From the NCBI GenBank assembly GCA_016584305.1, contig JACEEZ010020909.1, positions 62,001-126,000 on the forward strand: a DNA stretch of 64,000 nucleotides, in the 5' to 3' direction. Each line of letters begins with the position of its first letter. Position 1 is the stretch's first letter. Below, one piece after another: positions 30,736 through 39,971 of the stretch. This DNA comes from Chionoecetes opilio. Its lineage: Eukaryota; Arthropoda; Malacostraca; Decapoda; Majidae. The notes beneath the pieces were generated by a model, which ran no database searches, was not told the DNA's origin, and saw only the letters and a list, made by a program, of their open reading frames with translations. The translations under genes were made by a program, and so were the position numbers.

Positions 30736-31860
30736 AAGTCCAGAATGTTCTTGGACTATCCTTAACTAAATATCTTAATTGGAAATGTGACATCTCATCT
30801 CCTACTAAATCAGCTTCTATGAATTTAGGTGTTCTGTTTTCTATCTATTATTTTTTTCTCCCTTCCAGTTGTTTACCCTATACAGGGGCCTTATCTACCC
30901 ATGTTTAGAGTATTGTATGCCTCTCATGTGTGGGGAGGATCCACTCACACAGCTCTCCGGAACAGGAAAGAGTAAAAAACATTTTGCCTCATTATCTCCC
31001 CTCCTCTAACTGACTGTCTTCAATCTCTCAAGCACCACTGCAATGTTGCTTCTCTTGCTAACTTAGGGTGTTATTTTCATGCTTACAGCTCTTCTGGACT
31101 TGCTTAGTGTATTCCTTCGCACCGCTGACAGCCTTGCTGCACAAAACTTCCTACTTACTCATGTCCCTATTCTGTCCATCTTAATAATGCAAGAGTTAAC
31201 CAGTATATAACTGTAATACTTAAATTGTTTAGGGTTGGATGTGTGATGAATGACACTGAAAATTGCAAAGTATGCCCATCAGTATAAGAGTGGATAAGAC
31301 ATTGAGTTTGACTTAGATTATTAATGAGTAATGCAAAGTAGAGTGGATAATAGGACAAAACCTGTGAAACACCACTATTGATAGATTTAGGGGAAGAATG
31401 ACGACTGTTTACTTTCTACAATAGCTGCAATAGATCAGTTGGGAAAAAAACTACTTGAGATGAAGGTGCAGAGAGAAAGCTAGAAACTGAAAGAGGGTAA
31501 TTTGGAGAGTAAAGATTTATGCCAGACTATCAAAAACTTTTTTATGGGTCTGTGGCAACAGTAAAAGTTCCACTGAAATTCATAAATGAGGATGACCAAG
31601 ATCCAGCTAGGAAAGCTAGAAGATCGCTAGTAGATCGCCCTTTATGGAATCCGTACTGGCAGTCAGGTAGGAGACTGTGAGCAGACTGTTGCAAATATGA
31701 GCCCTCTTCTCAGGTGTGATGACCTTTCCTACTATCTTTAGGCAGTATTAGCTGATATAAAGGCTCTAATATTCAGAAATGAGCAATGAGATGCAGAGTA
31801 GGAAGAAATACTGCTTGTCTCCATTAGTTAATTTTAGATGCTTGGCTTATTTCAAAATTT
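30736..31860. mobile_element. LINE-C fragments (unit 2)
   Basis: A + strand piece at 30,736-31,205 and a minus-strand piece at 31,214-31,860 are near-identical to 23,521-24,640. Confidence 0.7.
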
Positions 31861-31915
31861 CCTGATATTCAATCTCATCCCATGATTCTTTGGTGGTACA
31901 TACGTGTGTGTGTGT

Positions 31916-33155
31916 ATTTACCTAGTTGTATTTACCTAGTTGTAACATACAGGAAAAGAGCTATGCTCGTACTGTCCCGTCTCCAAATCTACTATTATCC
32001 AGCTTGCCTTTGAAGTCCTGAATACTTCTTGCATTAATCACTTTTGCATCAAGGTTGTTCCAGGCTTCTATGCTTCTATACGGGAAGCTGTATTTTTTTT
32101 TATCCCTCTTGCATGTTGTCCTTTTCAATTTCTTCTCATGACCTCTTGCACTTCTATCGTCCCACACAAACAGATCTTCTATATCAATTTTTTCCAGACC
32201 CATTGATGCTCTATATACTGCTATAAAATCTCCCCTTTCTCTTCTTTTCTCAAGAGTTGGGAGTTTTAATCTTGAAAGTCTTTCTTCATAAGTTTAATCT
32301 CTCAGGCTTGGAGCCATTTCTGTGGCTGCTCTTTGTATTCTCTCAATCTTCCTTATATCCTTCTTTTTATGTGGTGACCAAATCACTGCCGCATATTCCA
32401 ACCTTGGTCGAATCAAAGATGTTATCAATTTCTTAATCATCTCTTCATCCAGATATTTGAATGCCATTCTTATATTCCTCAGCAACTGATATGTATTTCC
32501 TGTGATCTTGTTTATATGCTTCTCAGGTGACAAATTATCCATAATCGACACTCCCAGATCTTTTTTGACCTTTGTTTTGATTATCCATTCATTTCCCATC
32601 GAATACTTTCCTCTCTGTCTCTTTTTGCTACTGCCCATTTCCATCACTTTACACTTTTTAGCATTAAACTCCATTTCCCATAGTTGACTCCATCTGAAAA
32701 TCTTATGTAGATCCTTTTGTAAATCCTCACAGTCCTCTTTACTTTCTACCTTTCTTAGTAATTTAGCATCATCAGCGAATAAACTATAACTGTTCACTCC
32801 TTCTGTCATATCATTTACATAGACCAAGAACATTACTGGGGCCAATACTGATCTTTGAGGAACTCCACTTATCACACTGCACCATTCTGACTTCTGATCT
32901 TTTATTACTGTTCTCATCTCTCTGTTGCTCAAAAAGTCTTCCATCCACTTCAGCAAACCACCCTTCAATCCTCCTACATGTTCTAGCTTCCAGAGCAGTC
33001 TCTTATGAGGTACCTTGTCAAATGCCTTCTTTAGGTCCAAGTATATGCAATTGACCCACCCCTCTCTTTCCTGTGTCACATCGATCACTCGAGTAAAAGC
33101 TTAATAAATTTGTTGTACATGACATTCCTTCTCTAAATCCAAACTGGCCACCTGT

Positions 33156-33158
<3 letters not shown>
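31916..33158 (-). mobile_element. LINE-A 3' half, copy 1 of unit 2
   Basis: It corresponds to 24,701-25,941 and is flanked by (GT)n at 31,904-31,915 and 33,159-33,227. Confidence 0.9.
32294..33088 (-). CDS. LINE-A reverse transcriptase fragment, 264 aa (unit 2)
   Basis: It is the same frame as 25,078-25,872 with KDQKSEW in place of KDQKAEW. The motifs AFDKVPHKRLLWKL, GVPQRSVLAPVM and FADDAKLL are unchanged, including the R in the GVPQ box. It stops after SLRD in the same way, so the stop predates the duplication. Confidence 0.85.
   Translation of the reverse strand: MIDVTQEREGWVNCIYLDLKKAFDKVPHKRLLWKLEHVGGLKGGLLKWMEDFLSNREMRTVIKDQKSEWCSVISGVPQRSVLAPVMFLVYVNDMTEGVNSYSLFADDAKLLRKVESKEDCEDLQKDLHKIFRWSQLWEMEFNAKKCKVMEMGSSKKRQRGKYSMGNEWIIKTKVKKDLGVSIMDNLSPEKHINKITGNTYQLLRNIRMAFKYLDEEMIKKLITSLIRPRLEYAAVIWSPHKKKDIRKIERIQRAATEMAPSLRD

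Positions 33159-33227
<69 letters not shown>
33159..33227. repeat. (GT)n microsatellite (unit 2)
   Basis: About 34 GT units lie between two LINE-A copies, equivalent to 25,942-26,011. Confidence 0.95.
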
Positions 33228-33229
<2 letters not shown>

Positions 33230-33488
33230 TTACCTAGTTGTAACATACAGGAAAAGAGCTATGCTCGTACTGTCCCGTCTCCAAATCTACTATTATCCAG
33301 TTTGCCTTTGAAGTCCTGAATACTTCTTGCATTAATCACTTTTGCATCAAGGTTGTTCCAGGCTTCTATGCTTCTATGCTTCTATACGGGAAGCTGTATT
33401 TTTTATGTCCCTCTTGCATGTTGTCCTTTTCAATTTTTTCTCATGACCTCTTGCCCTTCTATCGTCCCACACAAACAGATCTTCTCTA

Positions 33489-34442
33489 TCAATTTTTTCC
33501 AGACCCATTGATGACCCATTGATTATACACTGCTATAAAATCTCCCCTTTCTCTTCTTTTCTCAAGAGTTGGGAGCTTTAGTCTTGAAAGTCTTTCTTCA
33601 TATGTTAAATCTCTCAGGCTTGGAGCCATTTTTGTGGCTGCTCTTTGTATTCTCTCAATCTTCCTTATATCCTTCTTTTTATGTGGTGACCAAATCACTG
33701 CCGCATATTCCAACCTTGGTCGAATCAAAGATGTTATCAATTTCTTAATCATCTCTTCATCCAGATATTTGAATGCCATTCTTATATTCCTCAGCAACTG
33801 ATATGTATTTCCTGTGATCTTGTTTATATGCTTCTCAGGTGACAAATTATCCATAATCCATACTCCCAGATCTTTTTTGACCTTTGTTTTGATTATCCAT
33901 TCATTTCCCATCGAATACTTTCCTCTCTGTCTCTTTTTGCTACTGCCCATTTCCATCACTTTACACTTTTTAGCATTAAACTCCATTTCCCATAGTTGAC
34001 TCCATCTGAAAATCTTATCTAGATCCTTTTGTAATTCCTCACAGTCCTCTTTACTTTCTACTGTTCTTAGTAATTTAGCATCATCAGCGAATAAACTCAT
34101 ATAAATGTTCATTCCCTCTGTCATATCATTTACATAGACCAAGTACATCACTGGGGCCAATACTGATCCTTGAGGAACTCCACTTATCACACTGCACCAT
34201 TCTGACTTTTGATCTTTTATTACTGTTCTCATCTCTCTGTTGCTCAAAAAGTCTTCCATCCACTTCAGCAAACCACCCTTCAATCCTCCTACATGTTCTA
34301 GCTTCCAGAGCAGTCTCTTATGAGGTACCTTGTCAAATGCCTTCTTTAGGTCCAAGTATATGCAATTGACCCACCCCTCTCTTTCCTGTGTCACATCAAT
34401 CACTCTCGAATAAAAGCTTAATAAATTCGTTGTACATGACAT
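33489..34442 (-). CDS. LINE-A reverse transcriptase, longest frame, 317 aa
   Basis: This is the best-preserved RT palm-to-C-terminus in the window. Motifs in order are MSCTTNLLSFYSRVIDVTQE, AFDKVPHKRLLWKLEHVGG, SGVPQGSVLAPVMYLVYVND, SLFADDAKLLRTVES, KDLGVWIMDNLSPEKHINKI, RPRLEYAAVIWSPHKKKDIR and EERLSRLKLPTLEKRRERGD. The FADD box and the GVPQGS box are intact. The frame ends at FIAVYNQWVINGSGKN, where a small duplication (GATGACCCATTGATTA at 33,509-33,525) replaces the usual VYRASMGLEKID. The N-terminal RT boxes are in the adjoining frame at 34,450-34,968. Confidence 0.9.
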   Translation of the reverse strand: MSCTTNLLSFYSRVIDVTQEREGWVNCIYLDLKKAFDKVPHKRLLWKLEHVGGLKGGLLKWMEDFLSNREMRTVIKDQKSEWCSVISGVPQGSVLAPVMYLVYVNDMTEGMNIYMSLFADDAKLLRTVESKEDCEELQKDLDKIFRWSQLWEMEFNAKKCKVMEMGSSKKRQRGKYSMGNEWIIKTKVKKDLGVWIMDNLSPEKHINKITGNTYQLLRNIRMAFKYLDEEMIKKLITSLIRPRLEYAAVIWSPHKKKDIRKIERIQRAATKMAPSLRDLTYEERLSRLKLPTLEKRRERGDFIAVYNQWVINGSGKN

Positions 34443-34449
34443 TCCTCCT

Positions 34450-34968
34450 CTAAATCCAAACTGGCCACCTGCGAGTGGGAGTCTCTTCCAAATATTTCAA
34501 CCATCTGTCCTTTACAATTTTTTCACACATTTTTGCCACTACACTTGTTAATGATACTGGCCTATAATTTAGTGGTTCTTCTTTGTCTCCTCCTTTGTGA
34601 ATTGGCACAATATTTGCTCTTTTCCAATCAAGCGGGACTCTGCTCTCCTTGAGTGAACTCTCATTTACACTATGTAACTTTCCTGCTAGTTGGTTACTGC
34701 ACTCTTTCATTATCCAATTCGACACTCCATCTGGACCCGGGGCTTTTCTCACATCTTGACTTTCCATTAGCCTTTTTACTTCTATTACGTCTACTTTTAT
34801 GTCTTCCATTATATATTCTTTTGCGATTATATTTTTCGTTTTAAATTCTCTTGCTCCTGTAAATACAGTCTGTAAGCACTTACTCATTACCTCAGCCTGT
34901 TGTAATGCATCTTCGTACACTATGCCTTCTACTACCTTCAGCTTATCTATTCCTTCCTTGTTTTTCAT
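34450..34968 (-). CDS. LINE-A RT N-terminal region (unit 2)
   Basis: It is identical in protein to 27,225-27,743 (RKAPGPDGVSNWIMK, DWKRANIVPIHKGG, NYRPVSLTSVVAKMCEKI). The last codons ETPTRRWPVWI run out of frame relative to the palm frame that starts at 34,442, so one indel separates them in both units. Confidence 0.85.
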   Translation of the reverse strand: MKNKEGIDKLKVVEGIVYEDALQQAEVMSKCLQTVFTGAREFKTKNIIAKEYIMEDIKVDVIEVKRLMESQDVRKAPGPDGVSNWIMKECSNQLAGKLHSVNESSLKESRVPLDWKRANIVPIHKGGDKEEPLNYRPVSLTSVVAKMCEKIVKDRWLKYLEETPTRRWPVWI

Positions 34969-35068
34969 TTTTCCATTTATATATCTATAGAAAAGTTTTG
35001 GTTCGTTCTTACATTTTTCTATTATATTCCTCTCATAGTTACTTTCTTCGTGTGTGTGTGTGTGTGTA

Positions 35069-35388
35069 TTTACCTAGATGTATTTACCTAGTTGTGCTTT
35101 ACAGGGCCTGGGCTACACTCGTGTGGTCCCGTCTCTGTATCTACATTTATCCAGTCTTTCTTTCAATTGGTGCACATTATGTGCCGATATCACCTCCTCA
35201 TTTAGTCCATTCCAAACTTCTACATTTCTATGAGGGAAGCTGAACTTCTTTATGTTGTTCAGGCATCTCCCTTTTCCTAGTTGTTTTGTATGTCCTCTTG
35301 TGTATCGACCTTCTCTTTGTTTCCGAATCAGTAGTCTCCATTGTCTGTTTCTTCCATCTTTGTTATCAGCTTAAAAATTGTGTCTCTT
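35069..35388 (-). mobile_element. LINE-B-type 3' fragment (unit 2)
   Basis: This copy of 27,845-28,164 is flanked by (GT)n at 35,050-35,068 and 35,389-35,410. Confidence 0.7.
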
Positions 35389-35467
35389 GTGTGTGTGTGT
35401 GTGTGTGTGTTATTATATATGCAGGCATATACTACAGAATGGAACATTAATTATTTCAATATTTCAG

Positions 35468-35552
35468 CAAAGTCAATCTCTTCATGATATGGTTGAGGCT
35501 TCAAATGTCAGCACTGTCTCAGTGCTGCGCACCACGCCAGATAAGACATCAG
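35468..35552 (+). CDS. Candidate exon (unit 2 copy)
   Basis: It is identical in sequence to 28,247-28,331, with the same acceptor and the same GTACGT donor. Confidence 0.45.
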
Positions 35553-35778
35553 GTACGTTTGTGATGTATTTGTATAAAAACTTACATATGAAATGCAACA
35601 CAAGTAAAAGCAGTTTGTGCAGTGAAAGTACTTTAATTGGCAATCCTTGTTTAGTGATTACATTCTGAATGAAACTGTATACTGTCGAACTTTAACATTA
35701 GCTTTCTCAACTCTCGTCTTGATTCTGATAATTTGCGGGGAGGGCCGCCAGTTCCTTACGGTAATAGGTTTGATAATA

Positions 35779-35868
35779 CACTAAAACCCTTATAACTTGT
35801 CACGATAGGGGCTCTGGCCCTTGCCGAGTTATTCAATATGCCGAATTATGCAAATGCTCTCTGATATG

Positions 35869-35911
<43 letters not shown>

Positions 35912-36283
35912 TAAATATAATATAAATCAACTTAAAATCTTTCTGCACCGTCGAGTGGCCTAAGAACGCCCACGTGCCCTGTTCATTAGCTCTACCTTCG
36001 ATTGCGAATGCATTGGAGGACACAGGGGGCGGCATGAGCCTCTAATCACAGGCGTCATTATAACAATCCTGCCTGCGCCACCACAGGCGAGGGCCAACCA
36101 TCACAGCCCTCAAGTGAGCCTCCAGGGCCTACCATCTGAGCCCTGGAGGTCACTGCCTACAGGCGCTATAGGTATAGATGTAAAAAAAAAAAAAAAAAAA
36201 AAAAACATTTGCCGACTGTCTTTGTCTTGCCGAGTTATATCAAATTCCGAGTTATACAATGCCGAGTTATAAGGGTTTTAGTG
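35779..36283. mobile_element. P6 inverted-repeat element (CACTAAAACCCTTATAA)
   Basis: The left end CACTAAAACCCTTATAAC follows TA. The right end TTATAAGGGTTTTAGTG is its inverse, but is followed by TG rather than TA. The subterminal regions repeat GCCGAGTTAT words. The interior holds a SINE (35,936-36,185) bounded by long A-runs at 35,873-35,908 and 36,182-36,204. The element is 505 bp and non-coding. Confidence 0.7.
35936..36185 (+). repeat. tRNA-derived SINE body in P6
   Basis: It starts within the body (AAAATCTTTCTGCACCGTCG) and ends GGCGCTATAGG followed by A-rich sequence. The tRNA head is missing. Confidence 0.65.
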
Positions 36284-36358
36284 TGTATGGGGTTAATCCT
36301 GCCAATCCCGCACTGCATCACCGCCCGCACAACACCCTTCCCATGTTAAAGTTCAGTA
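36284..36358. other. Short unique spacer
   Basis: Nothing recognisable lies between P6 and the Tc1-like element. Confidence 0.4.
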
Positions 36359-36988
36359 CAGTGGCCGCAAAAAATATCTGGAAGAAAAAAAAAGCGCAAA
36401 AAAAATCTAGACACAATTTTTGTGCAAACTTTAGATTCAATTTCCCGCCACCCGATTTGCTGGGCAATAATTTTCATAAATCTGGCAGCCTCTCCCGCCT
36501 GCTTAGAGGCGGAAAAAACATTCGCAGCCCATTAGTAGTCTGCAGGCTTTCACAGAGACAGGAACTGTGTTGCTTTGCTCCGTTGCCGTCCCCTCCATAG
36601 TTTTAGGCTATTTTGAGGACCAAATAACTTTTGTTCATTGCAAAATCATGGGTCGACAAGCTGAAAAATGAAGAGAAAGCCCGTCCTTTAACCCTGTTAG
36701 AACAGGGATGTTCTGTGGTTCATGTAGCGATTGCTGTTGGGGTCACACGTGAAGTCATTTATGACCTTAAAAGTCATTGGGTTGCTATAGACGTAGTGTA
36801 TTTTGTAAAGCTAGCACATTCCATGCCTTCTAGGATTAAGAAAGTGTTGAAAGTCAGGGGAAATATGACAAAATATTGATTTGTGTGCATTCAGAAATAA
36901 GTGTGTAGGAAAATTTCAGGTTTGTATCAGTTTACCCCTTGAATTGTGTAAATTTCTCTTCATATCTAGAATTTTTTTGCAGCCACTG
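36359..36988 (+). mobile_element. Tc1-like deletion derivative, 630 bp
   Basis: The left end CAGTGGCCGCAAAAAATAT and the right end, reversed, CAGTGGCTGCAAAAAAATTC form terminal repeats. Both sides are flanked by TA (36,357-36,358 and 36,989-36,990). It encodes only an N-terminal helix-turn-helix region and no DDE catalytic domain, so it has been internally deleted or truncated. Confidence 0.75.
36631..36879 (+). pseudogene. Tc1-like transposase N-terminal HTH remnant
   Basis: The frame contains KNEEKARPLTLLEQGCSVVH and VAIAVGVTREVIYDLKSHW. This fits the first helix-turn-helix of Tc1-type transposases (ALxLLEQGxSxxxVAxxxGVxxxxIYxLK), which binds the terminal repeat. The remaining part (RIKKVLKVRGN) may correspond to the basic linker. 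Nothing downstream resembles the DDE/D domain, which would need about 200 more residues. It could at most be a DNA-binding fragment. Confidence 0.6.
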
Positions 36989-36990
36989 TA

Positions 36991-37394
36991 CAGTGACAGT
37001 GTAGTGCAGTGTTGTTACCCTCTTGGTGTCACTTATTGTTCGAGGATGTCGAAGGTAACGTACTTACCCTTAGATGAGTAGGTTTTGGTAAGTCATTGGC
37101 CCGAGTGGTTATTAGGCTAGTACCACAGGTTTAATAAAGGGTCAGAAAAATATGTCTATTCTATATGAAGTTTACATATAGCAGTTCACAGAGAATAACG
37201 TAATGGTATAGGAATCGTTATAGCCAAGTCATCTGGGGTTCACCGTGCACCGAGTCCACACACACACACCCTAAAGATCTCAAGATCTCAAGATGAATCT
37301 CAAGATCGAGCTAGAGTGTTGTCATCGTTTAAGGGGAGAGTCCCCCATGAATTAAAAATTGCATCTACGGTCATGAATAATTTATATGTTGTGT
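36991..37394. other. Unclassified, with a TTTAAGGGGAGAG word
   Basis: No gene was found. A TTTAAGGGGAGAGTC word at 37,329-37,343 is inverted at 41,068-41,082 (GACTCTCCCCTTAAA), which may mark the outer ends of a larger element that took up everything between. Confidence 0.35.
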
Positions 37395-37501
37395 CATAGA
37401 CCACTATATCTCTGGACTCTTCACGCGACAAGGTTTTGAAATTGCAAGCTGCATAGCGGCCTGCAGCAGGCCCGCCCGACAAAGAGATATAGTGGTCTAT
37501 G
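37395..37501. mobile_element. 107-bp element with inverted ends
   Basis: CATAGACCACTATATCTCT at the left is exactly inverted at the right (AGAGATATAGTGGTCTATG). The internal part includes GCAGGCCCGCCCGAC. It is too short to code. Confidence 0.6.
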
Positions 37502-37505
37502 GACT

Positions 37506-38262
37506 ATCATATAGACTGGTTTATCAGTATATATGATATACTGTAATCTTCGTAAATGTTTGCTCTATAATGTTATCAAATAAAAAACAGTAAAACACGC
37601 TAAAGAAATGCCATTACGAGACTGAAGAAATATGCATGAACTTAATTAATATTCACTTCAACTCTTCGCCATTTAAAACTTTGCGAGTCAACTTTTATCA
37701 TGAAGGGTATCAATAGAAGCGCAATTTTATTAGCTTTCCATTGATATATTTCGTTTTCTGATAAATGAATTAGAACCATGCATAAATTAGCGTTAAATAC
37801 ATAAATAAAATCATCAATCGGGTAATTTTCCCGATTGATGATGTTATTTATTTACTTATATATTTCGTTTTCTGGTAAATGAATTAGCACCATGTATAAA
37901 TTAGCTTTAACTAAATAAATAACCTCATCAATCGGGAAAATTATCCGATCGATGATTTTATTTATTTATTTAACGCTAATTTATGCATGGTTCTAATTCA
38001 TTTATCAGAAAACGAAATATATCAATGGAAAACTAATAAAATTGCGCTTCTATTGATTGACACCCTTCATGATAAAAGTTGACTTGCAAAGTTTTAAATG
38101 GCGAAGAGTTGAAGTGAATATTAAGTTCATGCATATTTCTTCAGAGTCTCGTAATGGCATTTACTTAGCGTGTTTTACTGTTTTTTATTTGATAATATTA
38201 TAGAACAAGCATTTACAAAGATTACAGTATATCATATATACTGATAAACCAGTCTATATGAT
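37506..38262. repeat. Foldback palindrome, about 760 bp
   Basis: The left arm (ATCATATAGACTGGTTTATC through ACGCTAAAGAAATGCCATTA to ATGCATAAATTAGCG) is matched in reverse by the right arm ending ACCAGTCTATATGAT. The axis lies near 37,884. A sub-repeat of about 80 bp (TTTCGTTTTCTGRTAAATGA to TCATCAATCGGG) is present twice in direct order (37,745 and 37,862) and once inverted (ending at about 38,025). No coding sequence is present. A single arm of the same family lies at 12,903. Confidence 0.85.
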
Positions 38263-38275
38263 CCGTATATATATA

Positions 38276-39159
38276 CACACAACCCTCGTTTTCCCGGACC
38301 TCCATTTCCCGGATATCGGATTTGCCGGACAAAATCCGAGGTCCAGGGATATATCAGAGTCCCGGACAAATGCCTGGTCCAGTCCTTAAATCGACAAAGT
38401 TGTCCGGCGGTCCGAGCATCTCCTGTCACCCTTGGTCAGTGTCCGCACCTCCTACCGGGTGGCAGCATGGTCAGCGATCGTATTGTTTACATTTGGGCAC
38501 AAGAAACACTCACGGTTCACCTGCACCGCCTCCGTTAGTCCCCTGACCCCCACTGCCCCTGGTGCAGGAACGTCTCTGAGACTATTGAACACTTTCTGCT
38601 GCCTCCCGCCAGGTGGCAGCATGGTCAGCGATTGCATTGTTTACATTTTGGCACAAGAAACACTCACGGTTCACCTGCACAGCCTTCGTTAGTCCCCCGA
38701 CCCCCACTGCCCCTGGTGCAGAAAGTCTCTGAGACTATTGAACACTTTCTGCTGCACTGTCAGCACTTCCAGTCCCACTGTGTAGTGCTACGCTCTCAAC
38801 TCCTCACCCTGAACGTCGGCGGCAGCTGGCGTCCACCCCTCCCGGCAACACGCTGTCATCCGCCTCACCTGTGCCTTACTGAGGAAGACAGGTCAACTAC
38901 AGCGCCTGTGATAGCATCATAGGACATCACCAGGGCTCAAAGTGTTCCCCAAGGGATCCTCGTAGCCCTAAAAACAACAACAAAGTGACGTAAAATTCCG
39001 CGGCGGGGTAGTTGATATTGGCGGTTGCCGGACAGTAAATACTAGAGTAGGAAAAACGTCCAGGGGTGGGTAATGGCCTCGGACTTTTGCAATTCCCGGA
39101 CGTTTGTGGTTTCCGGACCAGTGCTCCCCCCATTAGTCCGGGAAAACGAGGTTTGTGTG
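38276..39159 (+). mobile_element. P2 element, well preserved, 884 bp
   Basis: The left end is CACACAACCCTCGTTTTCCC after TA. The right end is GGGAAAACGAGGTTTGTGTG followed by TA (39,160-39,161). Near the left end GGATATCGGATTTGCCGG and CCGGACAAATGCC words recur. The centre has two tandem rounds of a module of about 152 bp, then a LINE-D 3' end. The element encodes no transposase and would depend on one supplied in trans. Confidence 0.85.
38447..38945 (+). repeat. LINE-D 3' module captured and tandemly repeated in P2
   Basis: Two rounds start at 38,447 and 38,604 (GGTGGCAGCATGGTCAGCG). Each contains coding-like words for a His-Leu-His start, a CRNVSETIEHF-type motif and a PLTPTAPGAG or LPLVQ reading in other frames, equivalent to LINE-D at 49,650-49,735. 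The second round continues into the LINE-D end (CTCAACTCCTCACCCTGAA and CCGCCTCACCTGTGCC) and stops after GTGATAGCATCATAGGACAT. In LINE-D these parts occur once. Confidence 0.75.
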
Positions 39160-39266
39160 TACAATAAACCCTTCATGCTCGCGGGGGTTAGGGAACAGAG
39201 ACACCCGTGAGTATCGTAAATCCGCGAGCATGACATTAGTCATTCATTTACCCCATAGTTGTTGTT

Positions 39267-39267
<1 letters not shown>

Positions 39268-39298
<31 letters not shown>

Positions 39299-39876
39299 TC
39301 ACAAGGAACTGGCCAGGAGCACAACAAAAATGAGTAACACAAAGCCCGCTTAGTTGCCAGTCCCTATAAAGAAGACAGTAAGAGAATAAAATAAAAACAG
39401 GGGTGAGCCAATTTAGTTCGGGAGGTGTCTTGTTACTCTTCTTTTGAAAAGATTTAAGTCATAGGAAAGTGGAAAAATAGAAACAGGAAGAGAGTTCCAG
39501 AGTTTACCAGTGAAAGGGATGAAAGAGTAAAGATACTGATTAACTCTTGCATTAGGAAGATGGACAGAATAGGGATGAGAATGAGTAGAAAGTCTTGTGC
39601 AGCGAGGCCGCGGGAGTGGGGGAGACATGCAGTTCGCAAGTTCAGAAGAGCAGTGAGCATGAAAATAACGGTAGAGGAGAGCAAGAGAAGCAACATTGCG
39701 GCGGTGATTTAAAGATTGAAGACAGTCAGTCAGAGGAGAGGAGTTGATGAGACGAAAAGCTTTTGACTCAACCCTGTTTAGGAGAGCTGTATGAGTGGAT
39801 CCTCCCCAAACATGTGAGACATACTCCATACATGGGCGGATAAGGCCCCTGTAGAGAGCAAGCAATTGGGAGGGAC

Positions 39877-39880
<4 letters not shown>
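39268..39880 (-). mobile_element. LINE-C 3' end with poly(A), inside P7
   Basis: On the minus strand it runs from TTGTCCCTCCCAATTGC to a poly(A) (T-run 39,268-39,295). The left side of the fragment on the + strand is bounded by a second A-run (39,878-39,904). Confidence 0.85.
39413..39865 (-). CDS. LINE-C RT C-terminal fragment, 150 aa
   Basis: The frame contains MLALYRGLIRPCMEYVSHVW, GGSTHTALLNRVESKAFRLI, NSSPLTDCLQSLNHRRNVAS and, near the end, PFTGKLWNSLPVSIFPLSYD followed by LNLFKRRVTRHLPN. This is the region after the RT thumb of many APE LINEs, which ends the protein. The catalytic boxes are absent because the copy is 5' truncated. The frame is free of stops, so the insertion is fairly young. 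Confidence 0.8.
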   Translation of the reverse strand: MLALYRGLIRPCMEYVSHVWGGSTHTALLNRVESKAFRLINSSPLTDCLQSLNHRRNVASLALLYRYFHAHCSSELANCMSPPLPRPRCTRLSTHSHPYSVHLPNARVNQYLYSFIPFTGKLWNSLPVSIFPLSYDLNLFKRRVTRHLPN

Positions 39881-39907
<27 letters not shown>

Positions 39908-39971
39908 TTGAAACCCCGCGAGTAATCAAAGCCGCGAGCCTGAAACCCGCGAGTATGAAGGGTTTATTGTA

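Larger units (their letters stand above)
33229..35049 (-). mobile_element. LINE-A copy 2 of unit 2
   Basis: It corresponds to 26,012-27,824 with the same flanking (GT)n. The RT frames are better preserved than in unit 1. Confidence 0.9.
28593..35795. repeat. Tandem duplication, unit 2 (7.2 kb)
   Basis: This is the second copy of 21,369-28,572 with the same internal order. The copies of LINE-E, P1, SINE, MITE, LINE-C, LINE-A, LINE-B and the exon are listed below. It ends where the P6 element begins properly. Confidence 0.95.
39162..39969. mobile_element. P7 inverted-repeat element abutting P2
   Basis: The left end CAATAAACCCTTCATGCTCG is exactly inverted in its first 15 bases at the right end (ATGAAGGGTTTATTG), followed by TA at 39,970-39,971. 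The subterminal regions contain CCGCGAG words. The left TA (39,160-39,161) is also the right TA of P2, so the two elements share one target dinucleotide. The interior is almost entirely a LINE-C fragment. Confidence 0.8.
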
